Below are positions 37,613-46,919 of a stretch of 64,000 bases of DNA, in pieces. The notes under the pieces were generated by a model. That model was not told the origin of the DNA and did no database searches. It saw nothing but the letters and a program-made list of their open reading frames with translations. Made by a program: the position numbers and the translations under genes. How positions within the stretch are numbered: position 1 is the first letter of the stretch; the number at the start of each line of letters is the position of its first letter. The stretch is from assembly GCA_902598315.1 (NCBI GenBank), contig CACKBP010000006.1:21353-85352 (forward strand), written 5' to 3'. The DNA is from an uncultured Pelagibacteraceae bacterium (GTDB lineage Bacteria > Pseudomonadota > Alphaproteobacteria > Pelagibacterales > Pelagibacteraceae).

Positions 37613-38275
37613 CTAATTTTTTCTAAGTAACTCTATATTTTTTTTAAGATTACCTTTATTTTCTTTGAATATAGTAGATCCAGAAACAAGTATATTTGCT
37701 CCAGCCTTTTTTGCTAAAGCACAATTTTCAAAATTTATTCCTCCATCAATTTCTATATCCACTTTTAACTTTTTTTTATCAATTATATCTTTTAATACTT
37801 TTGTTTTTTCTAGAACTTCAGGCATAAATTTTTGTCCACCGAATCCAGGTTCAACACTCATAATGAGAACTAAATCAATTTCATTAAGATGTTCTTCTAT
37901 TAGATTTATTTTTGAGTTTGGCTTTAGTGAAATTCCTACTTTTTTACTTTGCTTCTTAATTAGCTGAATTGTCTTAGATGTATTATCAGTAGCCTCTGGA
38001 TGAAAAGTAATTATATCTGCGCCTGCATTTGCGAAATCTTTAATAAAATTATCAACTGGAGAAATCATAAGGTGAACGTCAAAAGTTTTATTTGTTAAAG
38101 GACGGAGTTTTTTTATAACTTCGGGACCAATGGTAAGATTGGGCACGAAATGACCATCCATAACATCTATGTGGATATAATCAGCACCAGCTTTCTCAAG
38201 AGAAACAACTTCGCTTCCTAACTTGCTAAAATCAGCTGACAATATCGATGGTGAAATTTTAATAGGATTTGTCAT
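37613..38275 (-). CDS. rpe: Ribulose-phosphate 3-epimerase
   Basis: A protein of 220 residues, TIM barrel. ISPSILSADFSKLG opens the protein; metal and catalytic residues lie in YIHIDVMDGHFVPNLTIGP and DVHLMI, and MSVEPGFGGQKF and VDIEIDGGIN follow. It interconverts ribulose-5-phosphate and xylulose-5-phosphate in the pentose phosphate pathway. It is first in the rpe-heparinase-purH string. Confidence 0.98.
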   Translation of the reverse strand: MTNPIKISPSILSADFSKLGSEVVSLEKAGADYIHIDVMDGHFVPNLTIGPEVIKKLRPLTNKTFDVHLMISPVDNFIKDFANAGADIITFHPEATDNTSKTIQLIKKQSKKVGISLKPNSKINLIEEHLNEIDLVLIMSVEPGFGGQKFMPEVLEKTKVLKDIIDKKKLKVDIEIDGGINFENCALAKKAGANILVSGSTIFKENKGNLKKNIELLRKN

Positions 38276-38318
38276 TCTTTACTTATATTTTAATCAAAAA
38301 CTTTGTCAAAAAATATGG

Positions 38319-38654
38319 TTAATTAAACAGTTGATATAATTGTCTTGAAAAATCACTTTCTAATGGAAAAGCTAACATACCCCATACGTCGTATCCAAGG
38401 ATATAGGGCATTGCGTAGAATCTAAATAAATAAAAGAACCACGCAACATATAAAGCTATAAAAGGACCAAATAAAAAACTTGGGGTTATGAATTTAAATA
38501 AATTGATTATGGGATTAGTTGTTTTCACAAATATTCTCATGAAAAAAAAAGTAGAGTCTTCTCTTTGAAATATATTCATGAATGCACGACCTATTAAAGT
38601 CCACATAATAGTGCCTAGCGCGTAATCTAAAACTATTGCCCATGTTGGTATCAT
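38319..38654 (-). CDS. Small inner-membrane protein, YggT-like
   Basis: A protein of 111 residues with two or three hydrophobic segments: one near residues 5-28 and one in SFLFGPFIALYVAWFFYLFRFY. The middle sequence FFFMRIFVKTTNPIINLFKFITPSFL resembles the loop of YggT-type proteins (NPxxxLFRxxxP). I do not recognise a specific function. It lies between rpe and the symporter operon, after the symporter terminator, so it needs its own promoter. Confidence 0.65.
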   Translation of the reverse strand: MIPTWAIVLDYALGTIMWTLIGRAFMNIFQREDSTFFFMRIFVKTTNPIINLFKFITPSFLFGPFIALYVAWFFYLFRFYAMPYILGYDVWGMLAFPLESDFSRQLYQLFN

Positions 38655-38685
38655 ATATCTAAATTACCATGATTCAGTCAAAAAA

Positions 38686-38710
38686 AAAGGGGCGAATAAA
38701 TCGCCCCTTT
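38686..38710 (-). terminator. Rho-independent terminator of the symporter operon
   Basis: AAAGGGGCGA (38686-38695) and TCGCCCCTTT (38701-38710) form a perfect 10-bp stem with a 5-base loop. Read on the minus strand it is followed by a long T run, giving a strong terminator just beyond the symporter stop codon at 38731. Confidence 0.92.
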
Positions 38711-38730
38711 AAGTTTTAAATAATTGTTAA

Positions 38731-40587
38731 TTAGTGTTGCTTACCAAGAATAGCCTTACCTGTAGGTATTCTTGTATCGTCTACTAATTTTTGTGTAGCT
38801 GGGCTTGGCTCTTTAGTCATTAAACTGACTACCACCATTACAACTAAACAAATTGGTGCTCCGATTAAACCAAATCTTAAGTGGTCAATACCTAAGAAAG
38901 GAGTATTTACACCGCCCCATATTGGAACTGAGAATTTAGGGAACACCCACGTTAAGTAAACTGTTCCTGACACAATTCCTGCTATGATACCGGCGATTGC
39001 ACCTTCTCTAGTAGCTCTCTTCCACCATACACCAAGTACAAGTGGGAAGAATAAGCCTGACATTGCAAAGTCGAATGCCCAAGCAACCGAACCTAAGATA
39101 CTTGTTAGCCTGAAAGAGGCTATGTAAGCACCAGCAGCTCCGATTATTACTAGAAGTACACGAGCAACTAATAGTCTTTTTGATGTCTCCGCTTTTGGAT
39201 TTATGATCTTGTAATAAATGTCGTGTGATAACGCATTTGATATCGCAAGAACTAAACCATCGGCAGTTGACATGGCAGCAGCCATACCACCAGCAAACAC
39301 TAGTCCAGAGATTACGAACGGTAGACCGGCTACTTCTGGAGTAGCTAATACTACAACGTCACCTCTCATGAACCACTCGTTCAACTGAAGTATTCCGTCA
39401 CCATTAAAGTCTGCAATAAATACTTGCTTAACTTCAGACCATCTTTGAACCCACTCTATTGACTGAACCTCAGAAATAGATTTTCCGATAATTCCAGTTG
39501 GTAGATTAGGATCCATCAATGCTAATTTAGACAATGTCGCTAACATAGGCGCTGAAGAGTAAAGTAAGAAAATAAAGAATAGCGACCAAGCTACTGATTT
39601 TCTTGCTGCTCTTACTGTAGGAGTTGTAAAGTATCTCATTAAGATATGAGGTAACGATGCAGTTCCCACCATCATACAAATCGCTAACGATAAGTATTTC
39701 CAGACAGCCATTCCACCTTCAGGTACTCCAGAGTGAGTTCCAGAGATATATTTCAATCCTCCTGGTACCCCAGCTGCTTTCATATCTGCGGCGCTGTTTT
39801 TAACTAGTCCAAATTGTTTTTCAAGTTCACCAAGTCTTGCAACCTCATCACCCAACATCAAGTGAGGGAAAATTCCTCCACCTACGTTAGAACTAATCCA
39901 GAATACTGGTATTAAGTATGCGATGATTAATACAATGTACTGAGCAACTTGTGTCCAAGTTACGGCTCTCATTCCACCAAGCATTGAACAGATAAGGATA
40001 CTTATTAATCCTACCCATACACCTGCTTCAAACGGAATTCCAAGAGCTCTAGAAGCAATTGTTCCCGTAGCATTAATTTGTGCTGTTACGTAAGTAAATG
40101 ATGCTATGAAAAGCACGAACACTGCGCAAGCTCTTACGAGGTTACCACCGTATCGTGTTCCGATAAAATCAGGAACTGTGTAACATCCAAACTTTCTTAG
40201 GTACGGAGCCATTAATGTTGCAACAAGTACGTATCCACCTGTCCAACCTACTAAGAAAGCCATATAAGTATAGCCACCAAAGTAAACTCCACCCGCTAAA
40301 GCTACGAATGATGCACCTGACATCCAGTCAGCTGCTGTTGCCATTCCGTTAAATACGGTTGGCACTTGTCTTCCTGCAACATAGTAGGCATCTACTTGAA
40401 TGGTTCTTGATAAATAACCGATTAAGGCATAAATCAACACCGTGAAAGCTACGAACATCACTCCGATATTTTTAGCTGACACACCTGCTTGCTCTGCTAA
40501 TGCCATCAAAATGATGAACACTAAAAAGCCACCAGTGTAGGTACCATATATTTTAGGAAGGTTTTGTATAAAATCTCCTTTAAACAT
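38731..40587 (-). CDS. Sodium:solute symporter large subunit (ActP/VC_2705-like)
   Basis: A protein of 618 residues with about 13 membrane helices of the SSS family. Blocks include ATAADWMSGASFVALAGGVYFGG, YLRKFGCYTVPDFIGTRYGG, FVTAQINATGT-like sequence near 170, GGMRAVTWTQVAQYIVL and AAAMSTADGLVLAISNALSHDIY. ActP relatives carry acetate and short acids with Na+; the paired small DUF4212 subunit fits the VC_2705 subfamily. A loop near residues 393-404 reads DFNGDGILQLNE, a textbook EF-hand calcium loop. Its ATG shares a base with the small-subunit stop. A nearby acs supports acetate as substrate, but this is inference. Confidence 0.9.
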   Translation of the reverse strand: MFKGDFIQNLPKIYGTYTGGFLVFIILMALAEQAGVSAKNIGVMFVAFTVLIYALIGYLSRTIQVDAYYVAGRQVPTVFNGMATAADWMSGASFVALAGGVYFGGYTYMAFLVGWTGGYVLVATLMAPYLRKFGCYTVPDFIGTRYGGNLVRACAVFVLFIASFTYVTAQINATGTIASRALGIPFEAGVWVGLISILICSMLGGMRAVTWTQVAQYIVLIIAYLIPVFWISSNVGGGIFPHLMLGDEVARLGELEKQFGLVKNSAADMKAAGVPGGLKYISGTHSGVPEGGMAVWKYLSLAICMMVGTASLPHILMRYFTTPTVRAARKSVAWSLFFIFLLYSSAPMLATLSKLALMDPNLPTGIIGKSISEVQSIEWVQRWSEVKQVFIADFNGDGILQLNEWFMRGDVVVLATPEVAGLPFVISGLVFAGGMAAAMSTADGLVLAISNALSHDIYYKIINPKAETSKRLLVARVLLVIIGAAGAYIASFRLTSILGSVAWAFDFAMSGLFFPLVLGVWWKRATREGAIAGIIAGIVSGTVYLTWVFPKFSVPIWGGVNTPFLGIDHLRFGLIGAPICLVVMVVVSLMTKEPSPATQKLVDDTRIPTGKAILGKQH

Positions 40588-40844
40588 TAGTCATCCTCTC
40601 TTTCTGAGAAACCATGTTCTTCGTCGATTTTTTCTTGTTTATTTGCAGTCCAAAATAAAATTATCACAAAGGCAAGAAGTGAACCTTGCGCAGTCATGTA
40701 ATATGCTAATGGATAGCCAAGAAAAGACATCGTGTTCAGTTCTGAACCAAACATGAAGATCACTAATGAGAAGAAAGCCCAAAGAACCAATGTTACTATC
40801 ATATGGTTTTTGGTCTTATTCCAATATGCGTCTTTATTTGACAT
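40587..40844 (-). CDS. Sodium:solute symporter small subunit (DUF4212)
   Basis: A protein of 85 residues with two membrane helices and the DUF4212 pattern: YWNKTKNHMIVTLVLWAFFSLVIFMFG, then YPLAYYMTAQGSLLAFVIILFWTANKQEKIDEEHG. It is always found with the large symporter subunit, here translationally coupled through a TAATG overlap. It probably stabilises or regulates the transporter. Upstream lies an 18-bp palindrome. Confidence 0.92.
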   Translation of the reverse strand: MSNKDAYWNKTKNHMIVTLVLWAFFSLVIFMFGSELNTMSFLGYPLAYYMTAQGSLLAFVIILFWTANKQEKIDEEHGFSEREDD

Positions 40845-40866
40845 ATTTCCCCCTATTTATTATTTA

Positions 40867-40884
40867 ACTTTTTACGTAAAAAGT
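40867..40884. promoter_or_regulatory. 18-bp perfect palindrome, candidate operator
   Basis: ACTTTTTACGTAAAAAGT is a perfect inverted repeat with no loop, 23 bp upstream of the small symporter subunit and within the 155-bp gap shared with the divergent gene at 41000. The lack of a loop and of a GC stem argues for a protein-binding site rather than a terminator. Confidence 0.5.
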
Positions 40885-40999
40885 ACTCTTATTGCTGGGG
40901 AGCATACTGATTATGAGTTGAATTAAAAGAGAAAAAAGGACCCCAAAACCAAATTGAAATGCTATAAGACAAGTAAACAAAGGGTTTTTTAAATACAAC

Positions 41000-41641
41000 G
41001 TGAAATTGAATCTAGATAAATTGCGAAACACTCTTAGAACCACTCTAATTGACATTTGGGAGTATGTTATCCCTATTTGGAAAATTTCAGGACTATTTAA
41101 AAGCATTAAATCAAAAAAAGATTTGGAAAAATTTATTCAAGAGAGATCTGCTCATGTTTCTCAAACAACTCTATACGGTTATTTAAAAACAAGAATTGGA
41201 GTTAAGTATATTGCTATGATGGAAGATGAGGTTTTTTTAAAATCTATTAATATTGCAAAATGGAATATCTATGTGGTTGCTTTAGCAGATTGTGCTTTCT
41301 ATGTTTTCTCGTACCTTATTTCAGAAAAAAACTTGCAAGAGAATGATTGTAAAGAAACCTTTTTAAATATCTTAGAAAATGAAAAAAAAAATGGGTTAAG
41401 CGATGAAATTTTTAATAGAGGTAAAAAAAACTTTTTAGAAAGATTAAATAAAGTAAATTTTACAAACTATCATTTAAACGATCCTTTTAAAGAGAGTGGC
41501 CAAGCTTTATATTATTGGTCGCCTATTGCAGATGAATTGAAATCCCTTGATAAAAAAATTGTTTTAAACTCTATCCATTTAAAATGGGGTTTGATGAAGG
41601 ACGAGTTTAAAAAATTAACTAAAAATTTAAAATTTAATTAA
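41000..41641 (+). CDS. Conserved protein of unknown function, beside acs and symporter
   Basis: A protein of 213 residues from a GTG start; no ATG is available nearby and no good Shine-Dalgarno is seen. I do not recognise a named domain. It has no signal peptide or obvious membrane helix. Strongly patterned parts are [35 protein letters not shown] and the C-terminal [28 protein letters not shown], which look like a conserved soluble helical protein. It is divergent from the symporter and convergent with acs (4-bp overlap), which suggests but does not prove a link to acid uptake or activation. Confidence 0.75.
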   Translation: MKLNLDKLRNTLRTTLIDIWEYVIPIWKISGLFKSIKSKKDLEKFIQERSAHVSQTTLYGYLKTRIGVKYIAMMEDEVFLKSINIAKWNIYVVALADCAFYVFSYLISEKNLQENDCKETFLNILENEKKNGLSDEIFNRGKKNFLERLNKVNFTNYHLNDPFKESGQALYYWSPIADELKSLDKKIVLNSIHLKWGLMKDEFKKLTKNLKFN

Positions 41642-43743
41642 CCTTTGTTTTGTCTATTTTCGACAAGCGATGTCACAACACTAGGATCTGCTAAAGTTGT
41701 TGTATCTCCTAAATTATCTGGTTCATTAGCAGCAATTTTTCTCAAAATTCTCCTCATAATTTTTCCAGATCTTGTTTTTGGCAAACCAGGTGCGAATTGA
41801 ATTACATCTGGAGTTGCGATTGGACCAATTTGTTTTCTTACCCAAAGTTTTAAGTCTCGCTCTAAATCTCCCGTTGGGTTTTCACCAGCATTTAGAGTAA
41901 CATAACAATATAGCCCATTACCTTTTATGCTATGTGGAAATCCAACTACTGCAGCTTCAGCTACTTTTGGATGTGCAACAAAAGCACTTTCTATTTCAGC
42001 TGTTCCTAAATTATGTCCTGAGACTATTATTACATCATCAACTCTTCCAGTTATCCAATAATATCCGTCCTTATCTCTTCTGCATCCATCGCCCGAAAAA
42101 TATTTCCCGTCAAATTGTGAAAAATATGTGTCTATAAATCTTTGATGATCTCCATAGACTGTTCTCATTTGTCCGGGCCAAGAATTTGCCATACAAAGCC
42201 TCCCCTTGCCCTCTCCCTTAACCACTTTACCGTCTTTGTCCACTAAAACTGGTTTTATTCCATAGAAAGGTTTTGTTGCTGAGCCAGGCTTTAAATCTAT
42301 CGCTCCAGGTTGAGGTGCGATTAGTATACCTCCGGTTTCAGTTTGCCACCACGTGTCTACAATTGGGCATCTAGAGTCACCTACCGTCCTATAATACCAC
42401 ATCCATGCCTCTGGATTGATTGGTTCACCAACAGTTCCCAATAATTTGAGAGTTTTTCGACTTGTCTTTTTAACTGGACCGTCTCCTTCGCGCATCAAAG
42501 CTCTAATTGCTGTTGGAGCTGTATAAAAGATATTTACTTTATGCTTATCTACAATTTGCCACCAACGCGAGCTATCAGGATAATTTGGAACTCCTTCAAA
42601 CATAATAGTTGTAGCTCCATTTGATAGTGGGCCATAAATAATATAGCTGTGACCTGTCACCCATCCTATATCTGCGGTGCACCAATAAATATCGTTTGGT
42701 TTGTAATCAAAAATATACTGATGTGTCATTGAAGCATACACCATGTAACCTCCAGTAGTATGTAAAACTCCTTTAGGCTTACCAGTGGAACCAGAGGTAT
42801 AAAGAATAAATAAAGGATCTTCAGCGTTCATCTCTTCCGGATCACATTTAGATGACACTGATGAAATTAATTCCTTATAAGACACATCTCTTTCGTTATT
42901 CCAATGAACCTGATTACCTGTTCTTTCAACAACTATACATTTTTTTACATTTGGACATTGATCCAAAGCCTCATCAGCAATCTTTTTTAAAGGAATTATT
43001 TTACCACCCCTAACTCCCTCATCAGCTGTGATTAAGTATTCTGACTCACAATCACTAATTCTGGTCGCAATTGAGTCTGGAGAAAATCCTCCGAATATTA
43101 TTGAATGAACCGCACCTATTCTTGCACATGCCAACATCACATATGCTAACTCAGGTATCATGGTTAAATATATAGTGACCCTATCACCTTTCTGTATACC
43201 TAAACTTTTTAAACCATTAGCTGCTTTACAAACATTTTTGTGTAGTTCTCTGTAAGATATTTTTTTCGTATCCGCGGGGTCGTCTCCTACCCAAATTATT
43301 GCTGTTTTGCTCGGATTTTTTTTAAGATGTCTGTCGATGCAATTAAATGAAGCATTCAAAGTTCCATCATAGAACCATTTTATTTTGACATCTTCTTTAC
43401 TATATTTTACGTCTTTAATTTTTGTATACTTCTTTATCCAACTAATTCTTTTACCTTCTTTGGCCCAAAATTTGTCGTTTTCTTTTATTGAAAGCTTATA
43501 TTTTTTTTTATATTTAGACTCATTTACATAAGCTTGATTTGCCCAGCTGTCAGAAACTTTTATAATTGAATTTCCATCACTGTCCTTTGAAAGATTTAAC
43601 GCTTTTGGTTTTATTTTTCTTGATCTTTTTTTATATCTTTTTGTTTTTTTAACCTTTTTTTTTGACTTTTTAAGCCTTCTTGATTTTTTTTTGGGCTTAA
43701 TTTTTTTAAATTTTTTTTTCTTTTTTTTCTTTTTTCTAGGCAC
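41638..43743 (-). CDS. acs: Acetyl-CoA synthetase with lysine-rich N-terminal tail
   Basis: A protein of 701 residues, about 49 longer than E. coli Acs. The adenylation signature [39 protein letters not shown] and [22 protein letters not shown] are all present, as is the regulatory acetylation lysine in [11 protein letters not shown] (Lys661, equivalent to Lys609 of E. coli). The first 47 residues contain 27 Lys and 6 Arg and no other candidate Met, followed by the normal Acs N-terminal domain. It makes acetyl-CoA from acetate, ATP and CoA. It faces the symporter region, suggesting a shared role in acetate use. Confidence 0.96.
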   Translation of the reverse strand: MPRKKKKKKKKFKKIKPKKKSRRLKKSKKKVKKTKRYKKRSRKIKPKALNLSKDSDGNSIIKVSDSWANQAYVNESKYKKKYKLSIKENDKFWAKEGKRISWIKKYTKIKDVKYSKEDVKIKWFYDGTLNASFNCIDRHLKKNPSKTAIIWVGDDPADTKKISYRELHKNVCKAANGLKSLGIQKGDRVTIYLTMIPELAYVMLACARIGAVHSIIFGGFSPDSIATRISDCESEYLITADEGVRGGKIIPLKKIADEALDQCPNVKKCIVVERTGNQVHWNNERDVSYKELISSVSSKCDPEEMNAEDPLFILYTSGSTGKPKGVLHTTGGYMVYASMTHQYIFDYKPNDIYWCTADIGWVTGHSYIIYGPLSNGATTIMFEGVPNYPDSSRWWQIVDKHKVNIFYTAPTAIRALMREGDGPVKKTSRKTLKLLGTVGEPINPEAWMWYYRTVGDSRCPIVDTWWQTETGGILIAPQPGAIDLKPGSATKPFYGIKPVLVDKDGKVVKGEGKGRLCMANSWPGQMRTVYGDHQRFIDTYFSQFDGKYFSGDGCRRDKDGYYWITGRVDDVIIVSGHNLGTAEIESAFVAHPKVAEAAVVGFPHSIKGNGLYCYVTLNAGENPTGDLERDLKLWVRKQIGPIATPDVIQFAPGLPKTRSGKIMRRILRKIAANEPDNLGDTTTLADPSVVTSLVENRQNKG

Positions 43744-43761
43744 AATTTCCTCTAATTTTTC

Positions 43762-44175
43762 TTATATCTTACCCATCTTATAAATAATTTTCCAGCTTTT
43801 ATAGTCAATTGGCATAACAGATAATCTACTTTGTTTTATCAAAGCTATATGGGAAATAGCATTAATTTTTTTAATTTTTTCAAGTTTTACTGGTTTTTTT
43901 AATTGTTCTTTGAACCTAACTTGAACGGCTACAAATTTTTTTTTCTTATCTGTTGCATCGAGAAATGCTGTTTTTATAACCTCTACAATGCCTACAATTT
44001 CTTTTCCAATATTGGAGTGATAAAAAAAACACAAATCACCTTTCTTCATTTTTTTTAAGTTGTTAGCAGCCTGGTAATTTCGCACCCCATCCCAAGCAAT
44101 CCCTTTTTTGCCAGCTTTTTTTTGTAAAGTGAATGACCAAACATCTGGTTCAGATTTAAGCAACCAATATTGCAT
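43762..44175 (-). CDS. EVE (PUA-like) domain protein
   Basis: A protein of 137 residues, entirely an EVE domain: YWLLKSEPDVWSF at the start, GIAWDGVRNYQAANNLKKMKKGDLCFFYHSN, EIVGIVEV and LSVMPIDYKSWKII near the end. The fold is related to YTH and PUA and binds modified bases in nucleic acid. The biological role in most bacteria is unknown. It overlaps tsaD, a tRNA-modification gene, by one base, as in many Alphaproteobacteria. Confidence 0.93.
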   Translation of the reverse strand: MQYWLLKSEPDVWSFTLQKKAGKKGIAWDGVRNYQAANNLKKMKKGDLCFFYHSNIGKEIVGIVEVIKTAFLDATDKKKKFVAVQVRFKEQLKKPVKLEKIKKINAISHIALIKQSRLSVMPIDYKSWKIIYKMGKI

Positions 44176-45251
44176 TAGAGTTTTAAGCCCGGACCTTTCA
44201 TGTAAGGAGCAGTCTTGTCAAGTGGCCACCTCGACTTAGCTTTTATTTTTAAATTATCAAATAATTTTTTTTTATATTTTTGTATCCCCACCCATGCAAT
44301 CATCGCCGCATTGTCCCCACAAAATTTTATATTAGGATATATTGTTTCAAAATTCATATCTTTTGATAAATTATTCAAATTTTCTCTTATAGACTTGTTG
44401 GCGGCCACTCCTCCCGCAACAACAAGTTTTACTTTCTTACATTGTGTGCTATCTTTAAACATCTTTACAGCAACTTTGGTTTTTTTATACAGAATTTTAT
44501 TAATTGTATTCTGAAAAGAAGCTGCAAGATTGTATTTTGCTTTATCATTCCCATTAATTTTTCTTGTCTCTCTCAGAACTGCAGTCTTAAGTCCAGCAAA
44601 TGATAAATTACAACCCGCTTTGTTAATTATTGGCTCTGGTAATTTGAAAAAATTCTTATCCCCTAATTTAGAAAACTTTTCTACTTTGGGCCCCCCTGGA
44701 TATCCTAAATTTAGCATTTTTGCAGTTTTATCAAAAGCTTCTCCTAACGCGTCATCAATTGTTGTACCTAATTGTTGATAATGACCTATGTCTTTTACAA
44801 TTAAAAATTGGGTATGACCCCCGGATATAAGCAAAAGTAAATAAGGAAATTCTAATTTGTTTTCTAAACCTGGGCTTAAAGCGTGACCCTCTAAATGATT
44901 AACTCCTATAAAAGGTTTACGTGAAAACGCTGCAATCGACTTTCCTATATTAAGTCCGATCGTTAAACAAACAATCAATCCAGGTCCAGCCGTTGCAGCT
45001 ATACCATCTATTTCTTTCAGAGAAATTTTACTTTTAATTAATGCGGAATTAATAATGTAATCAATATTTTCTAAATGTGCTCTGGCAGCAAGTTCTGGCA
45101 CTACTCCTCCAAATTTCTCATGTTCTTTAATTTGACTTGAAACTACATTAGATAAAACATCTGCAGTTCCTCCCCCATTTTCCCTGATCACAGCAGCTGC
45201 GGTTTCATCACAACTTGTCTCAATTCCTAAAAATGTAATCTTTTTTGTCAT
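44175..45251 (-). CDS. tsaD: tRNA threonylcarbamoyladenosine transferase TsaD
   Basis: A protein of 358 residues of the ASKHA fold. FLGIETSCDETAAAVI opens it; the metal-binding HLEGH is at residues 119-123; LLLISGGHTQ, GEAFDKTAKMLNLGYPGGP and FCGDNAAMIAW follow. It attaches the threonylcarbamoyl group to A37 of ANN-decoding tRNAs. It is divergent from hemC across 55 bp, the common tsaD/hemC arrangement. Confidence 0.98.
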   Translation of the reverse strand: MTKKITFLGIETSCDETAAAVIRENGGGTADVLSNVVSSQIKEHEKFGGVVPELAARAHLENIDYIINSALIKSKISLKEIDGIAATAGPGLIVCLTIGLNIGKSIAAFSRKPFIGVNHLEGHALSPGLENKLEFPYLLLLISGGHTQFLIVKDIGHYQQLGTTIDDALGEAFDKTAKMLNLGYPGGPKVEKFSKLGDKNFFKLPEPIINKAGCNLSFAGLKTAVLRETRKINGNDKAKYNLAASFQNTINKILYKKTKVAVKMFKDSTQCKKVKLVVAGGVAANKSIRENLNNLSKDMNFETIYPNIKFCGDNAAMIAWVGIQKYKKKLFDNLKIKAKSRWPLDKTAPYMKGPGLKL

Positions 45252-45306
45252 CTCTTTAAAAAATTAAAATAGTATAAAATACTTCTATCAAATATATAAT
45301 CAATTA

Positions 45307-46224
45307 ATGACAAAAATTACAATTGGAGCTCGAAGCAGTAAACTTTCATTAGCCTATGTAGCTAAAGTTAAAGAGCTATTACTGAAAAACAATAATGATC
45401 TTAAAGAGGAAAATATTGATTTTAAGGCTATAAAAACATCAGGTGATTTAAATCCAAATAAGAACATCTCAGAAATAGGTGGAAAAAATTTATTTTGTAA
45501 AGAAATTGAAGAAAGTTTATTAAAGAAAGAAATAGACATTGCTGTTCATTCTTTAAAAGATATGGAGGCTAATGAAAACGAGGGTCTACTAATAGGAGCG
45601 TATTTAAAAAGAAACGATTACCGAGATGTAATAATTGGTGAAAAAATTAAAAATATTTCTGATTTAAGAAATGGTGTAAAAATCGGCTCAAGTTCAAAAA
45701 GGAGAGAACTTCAATTAAAAAAAATAAATAGTAATATTTCTGTAATCAATATTCGGGGAAATATTGATACTAGAATTAATAAAATTAATGAGAACAAATT
45801 AGATGGAGTCATTCTTGCAGCTGCTGGAGTTAAATCACTTAAACTCGATAAAAAAATTAGCTTCACTTTTAATTGTGATCATATTTTACCAGCGGTGGGA
45901 CAAGGAATAATTGCAGTGCAATGTAGAAAGGAAGATAAAATTAAAAATTTAATAAAAAGAATTAACGATAATACAACTAATCTTTGCGCAATCGCTGAAA
46001 GAAAAATGCTTCAAACCATTGGAGGTGATTGCGATACAGCAATAGGCGGATTAGCCGAAATTGAAAACCATAATTTAAAACTTAAAGCTCAGCTTTTTTC
46101 AGATAGCGGTCAAGAGAGTTTTGAATATGAACTTACAGGCAGAGAGGTTGACGCTTCTTTTATAGGAAAAAGTGTTGGGGAAAAATTATTAAATCTTGCC
46201 GGAGAAAAATTTAAAAAAAAATGA
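45307..46224 (+). CDS. hemC: Porphobilinogen deaminase
   Basis: A protein of 305 residues. IGARSSKLSLAYV begins it, followed by EIEESLLKKEIDIAVHSLKDM and IGSSSKRRELQL. The dipyrromethane cofactor Cys is Cys242 in TIGGDCDTAIGG. It polymerises four porphobilinogens to hydroxymethylbilane. It overlaps hemD by 4 bp. Confidence 0.98.
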   Translation: MTKITIGARSSKLSLAYVAKVKELLLKNNNDLKEENIDFKAIKTSGDLNPNKNISEIGGKNLFCKEIEESLLKKEIDIAVHSLKDMEANENEGLLIGAYLKRNDYRDVIIGEKIKNISDLRNGVKIGSSSKRRELQLKKINSNISVINIRGNIDTRINKINENKLDGVILAAAGVKSLKLDKKISFTFNCDHILPAVGQGIIAVQCRKEDKIKNLIKRINDNTTNLCAIAERKMLQTIGGDCDTAIGGLAEIENHNLKLKAQLFSDSGQESFEYELTGREVDASFIGKSVGEKLLNLAGEKFKKK

Positions 46225-46919
46225 ATATTATAATAACAAGACCCCTAATTGACTCTGAAGATTTAATGGGCAAATTACTTTCTTTAGGCCATAAAATTAT
46301 TCATGTACCTACTTTAAAGATCTCTAAAGCAGAACTTGATCCTATTGACTCCGAGAAATACAATGCATTTATATTCACAAGTGCTAATGCAATTAGAAGT
46401 CTTAAACTATTAAAACCAGATAGAAATAAACTTTGTTTCTGTGTTGGAGCAATTACCGAAAAGATTGTAAGGCAGCAAGGTTATAATAATACTATTTCAG
46501 CTGGAGGGACGATAAATGCCTTGAAGAATATTATTGTTAATTCAGATGACTTAGATAAAAAAAAAGTCTTGGCGTATATATGTGGAGATAATATTACATC
46601 AGACTTGGATTTAGAGCTACAAAAAGAAGGTTTTCAAATAGATAAAATTATCAACTACACTTCAGAAAAAATTAAAGAATTAAATGAAGATACTAATAAT
46701 TTAATCAACGATCATCCTCCTGACATAATTTTTGTTTACTCAAAAAGGAGCGCAGAAAGCTTTATTGATTTAGCAAAAAAGTACTCACTCAATGGACTGA
46801 TGACAGGCTCAAGAGTTATGTGTATAAGTGAAAAAGTTATAATGGTCTTCAAAGAAGCTGGATGGAAAAATTTAGAAACCTTCGAAGCTGGAGATGAACT
46901 TATAAAAATTGGTAATTAG
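46221..46919 (+). CDS. hemD: Uroporphyrinogen-III synthase
   Basis: A protein of 232 residues with the typically weak HemD conservation: IIITRPLIDSEDL at the start, FIFTSANAIRSL, VGAITEKIVRQQGY and FVYSKRSAESF. It closes hydroxymethylbilane with inversion of ring D. The call is secure because of the hemC-hemD overlap and these blocks. Confidence 0.93.
   Translation: MNIIITRPLIDSEDLMGKLLSLGHKIIHVPTLKISKAELDPIDSEKYNAFIFTSANAIRSLKLLKPDRNKLCFCVGAITEKIVRQQGYNNTISAGGTINALKNIIVNSDDLDKKKVLAYICGDNITSDLDLELQKEGFQIDKIINYTSEKIKELNEDTNNLINDHPPDIIFVYSKRSAESFIDLAKKYSLNGLMTGSRVMCISEKVIMVFKEAGWKNLETFEAGDELIKIGN

Noticed and set aside
43603..43743. Lysine tail of Acs as assembly error
   Set aside because: The frame stays open through many varied Lys/Arg codons and joins the Acs domain correctly, so a simple homopolymer error is unlikely.
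44914..44928. GTTTACGTGAAAAC in tsaD as a third parS
   Set aside because: It is not a symmetric TTTCACGTGAAA core and lies far from parAB; it is coding sequence of tsaD.
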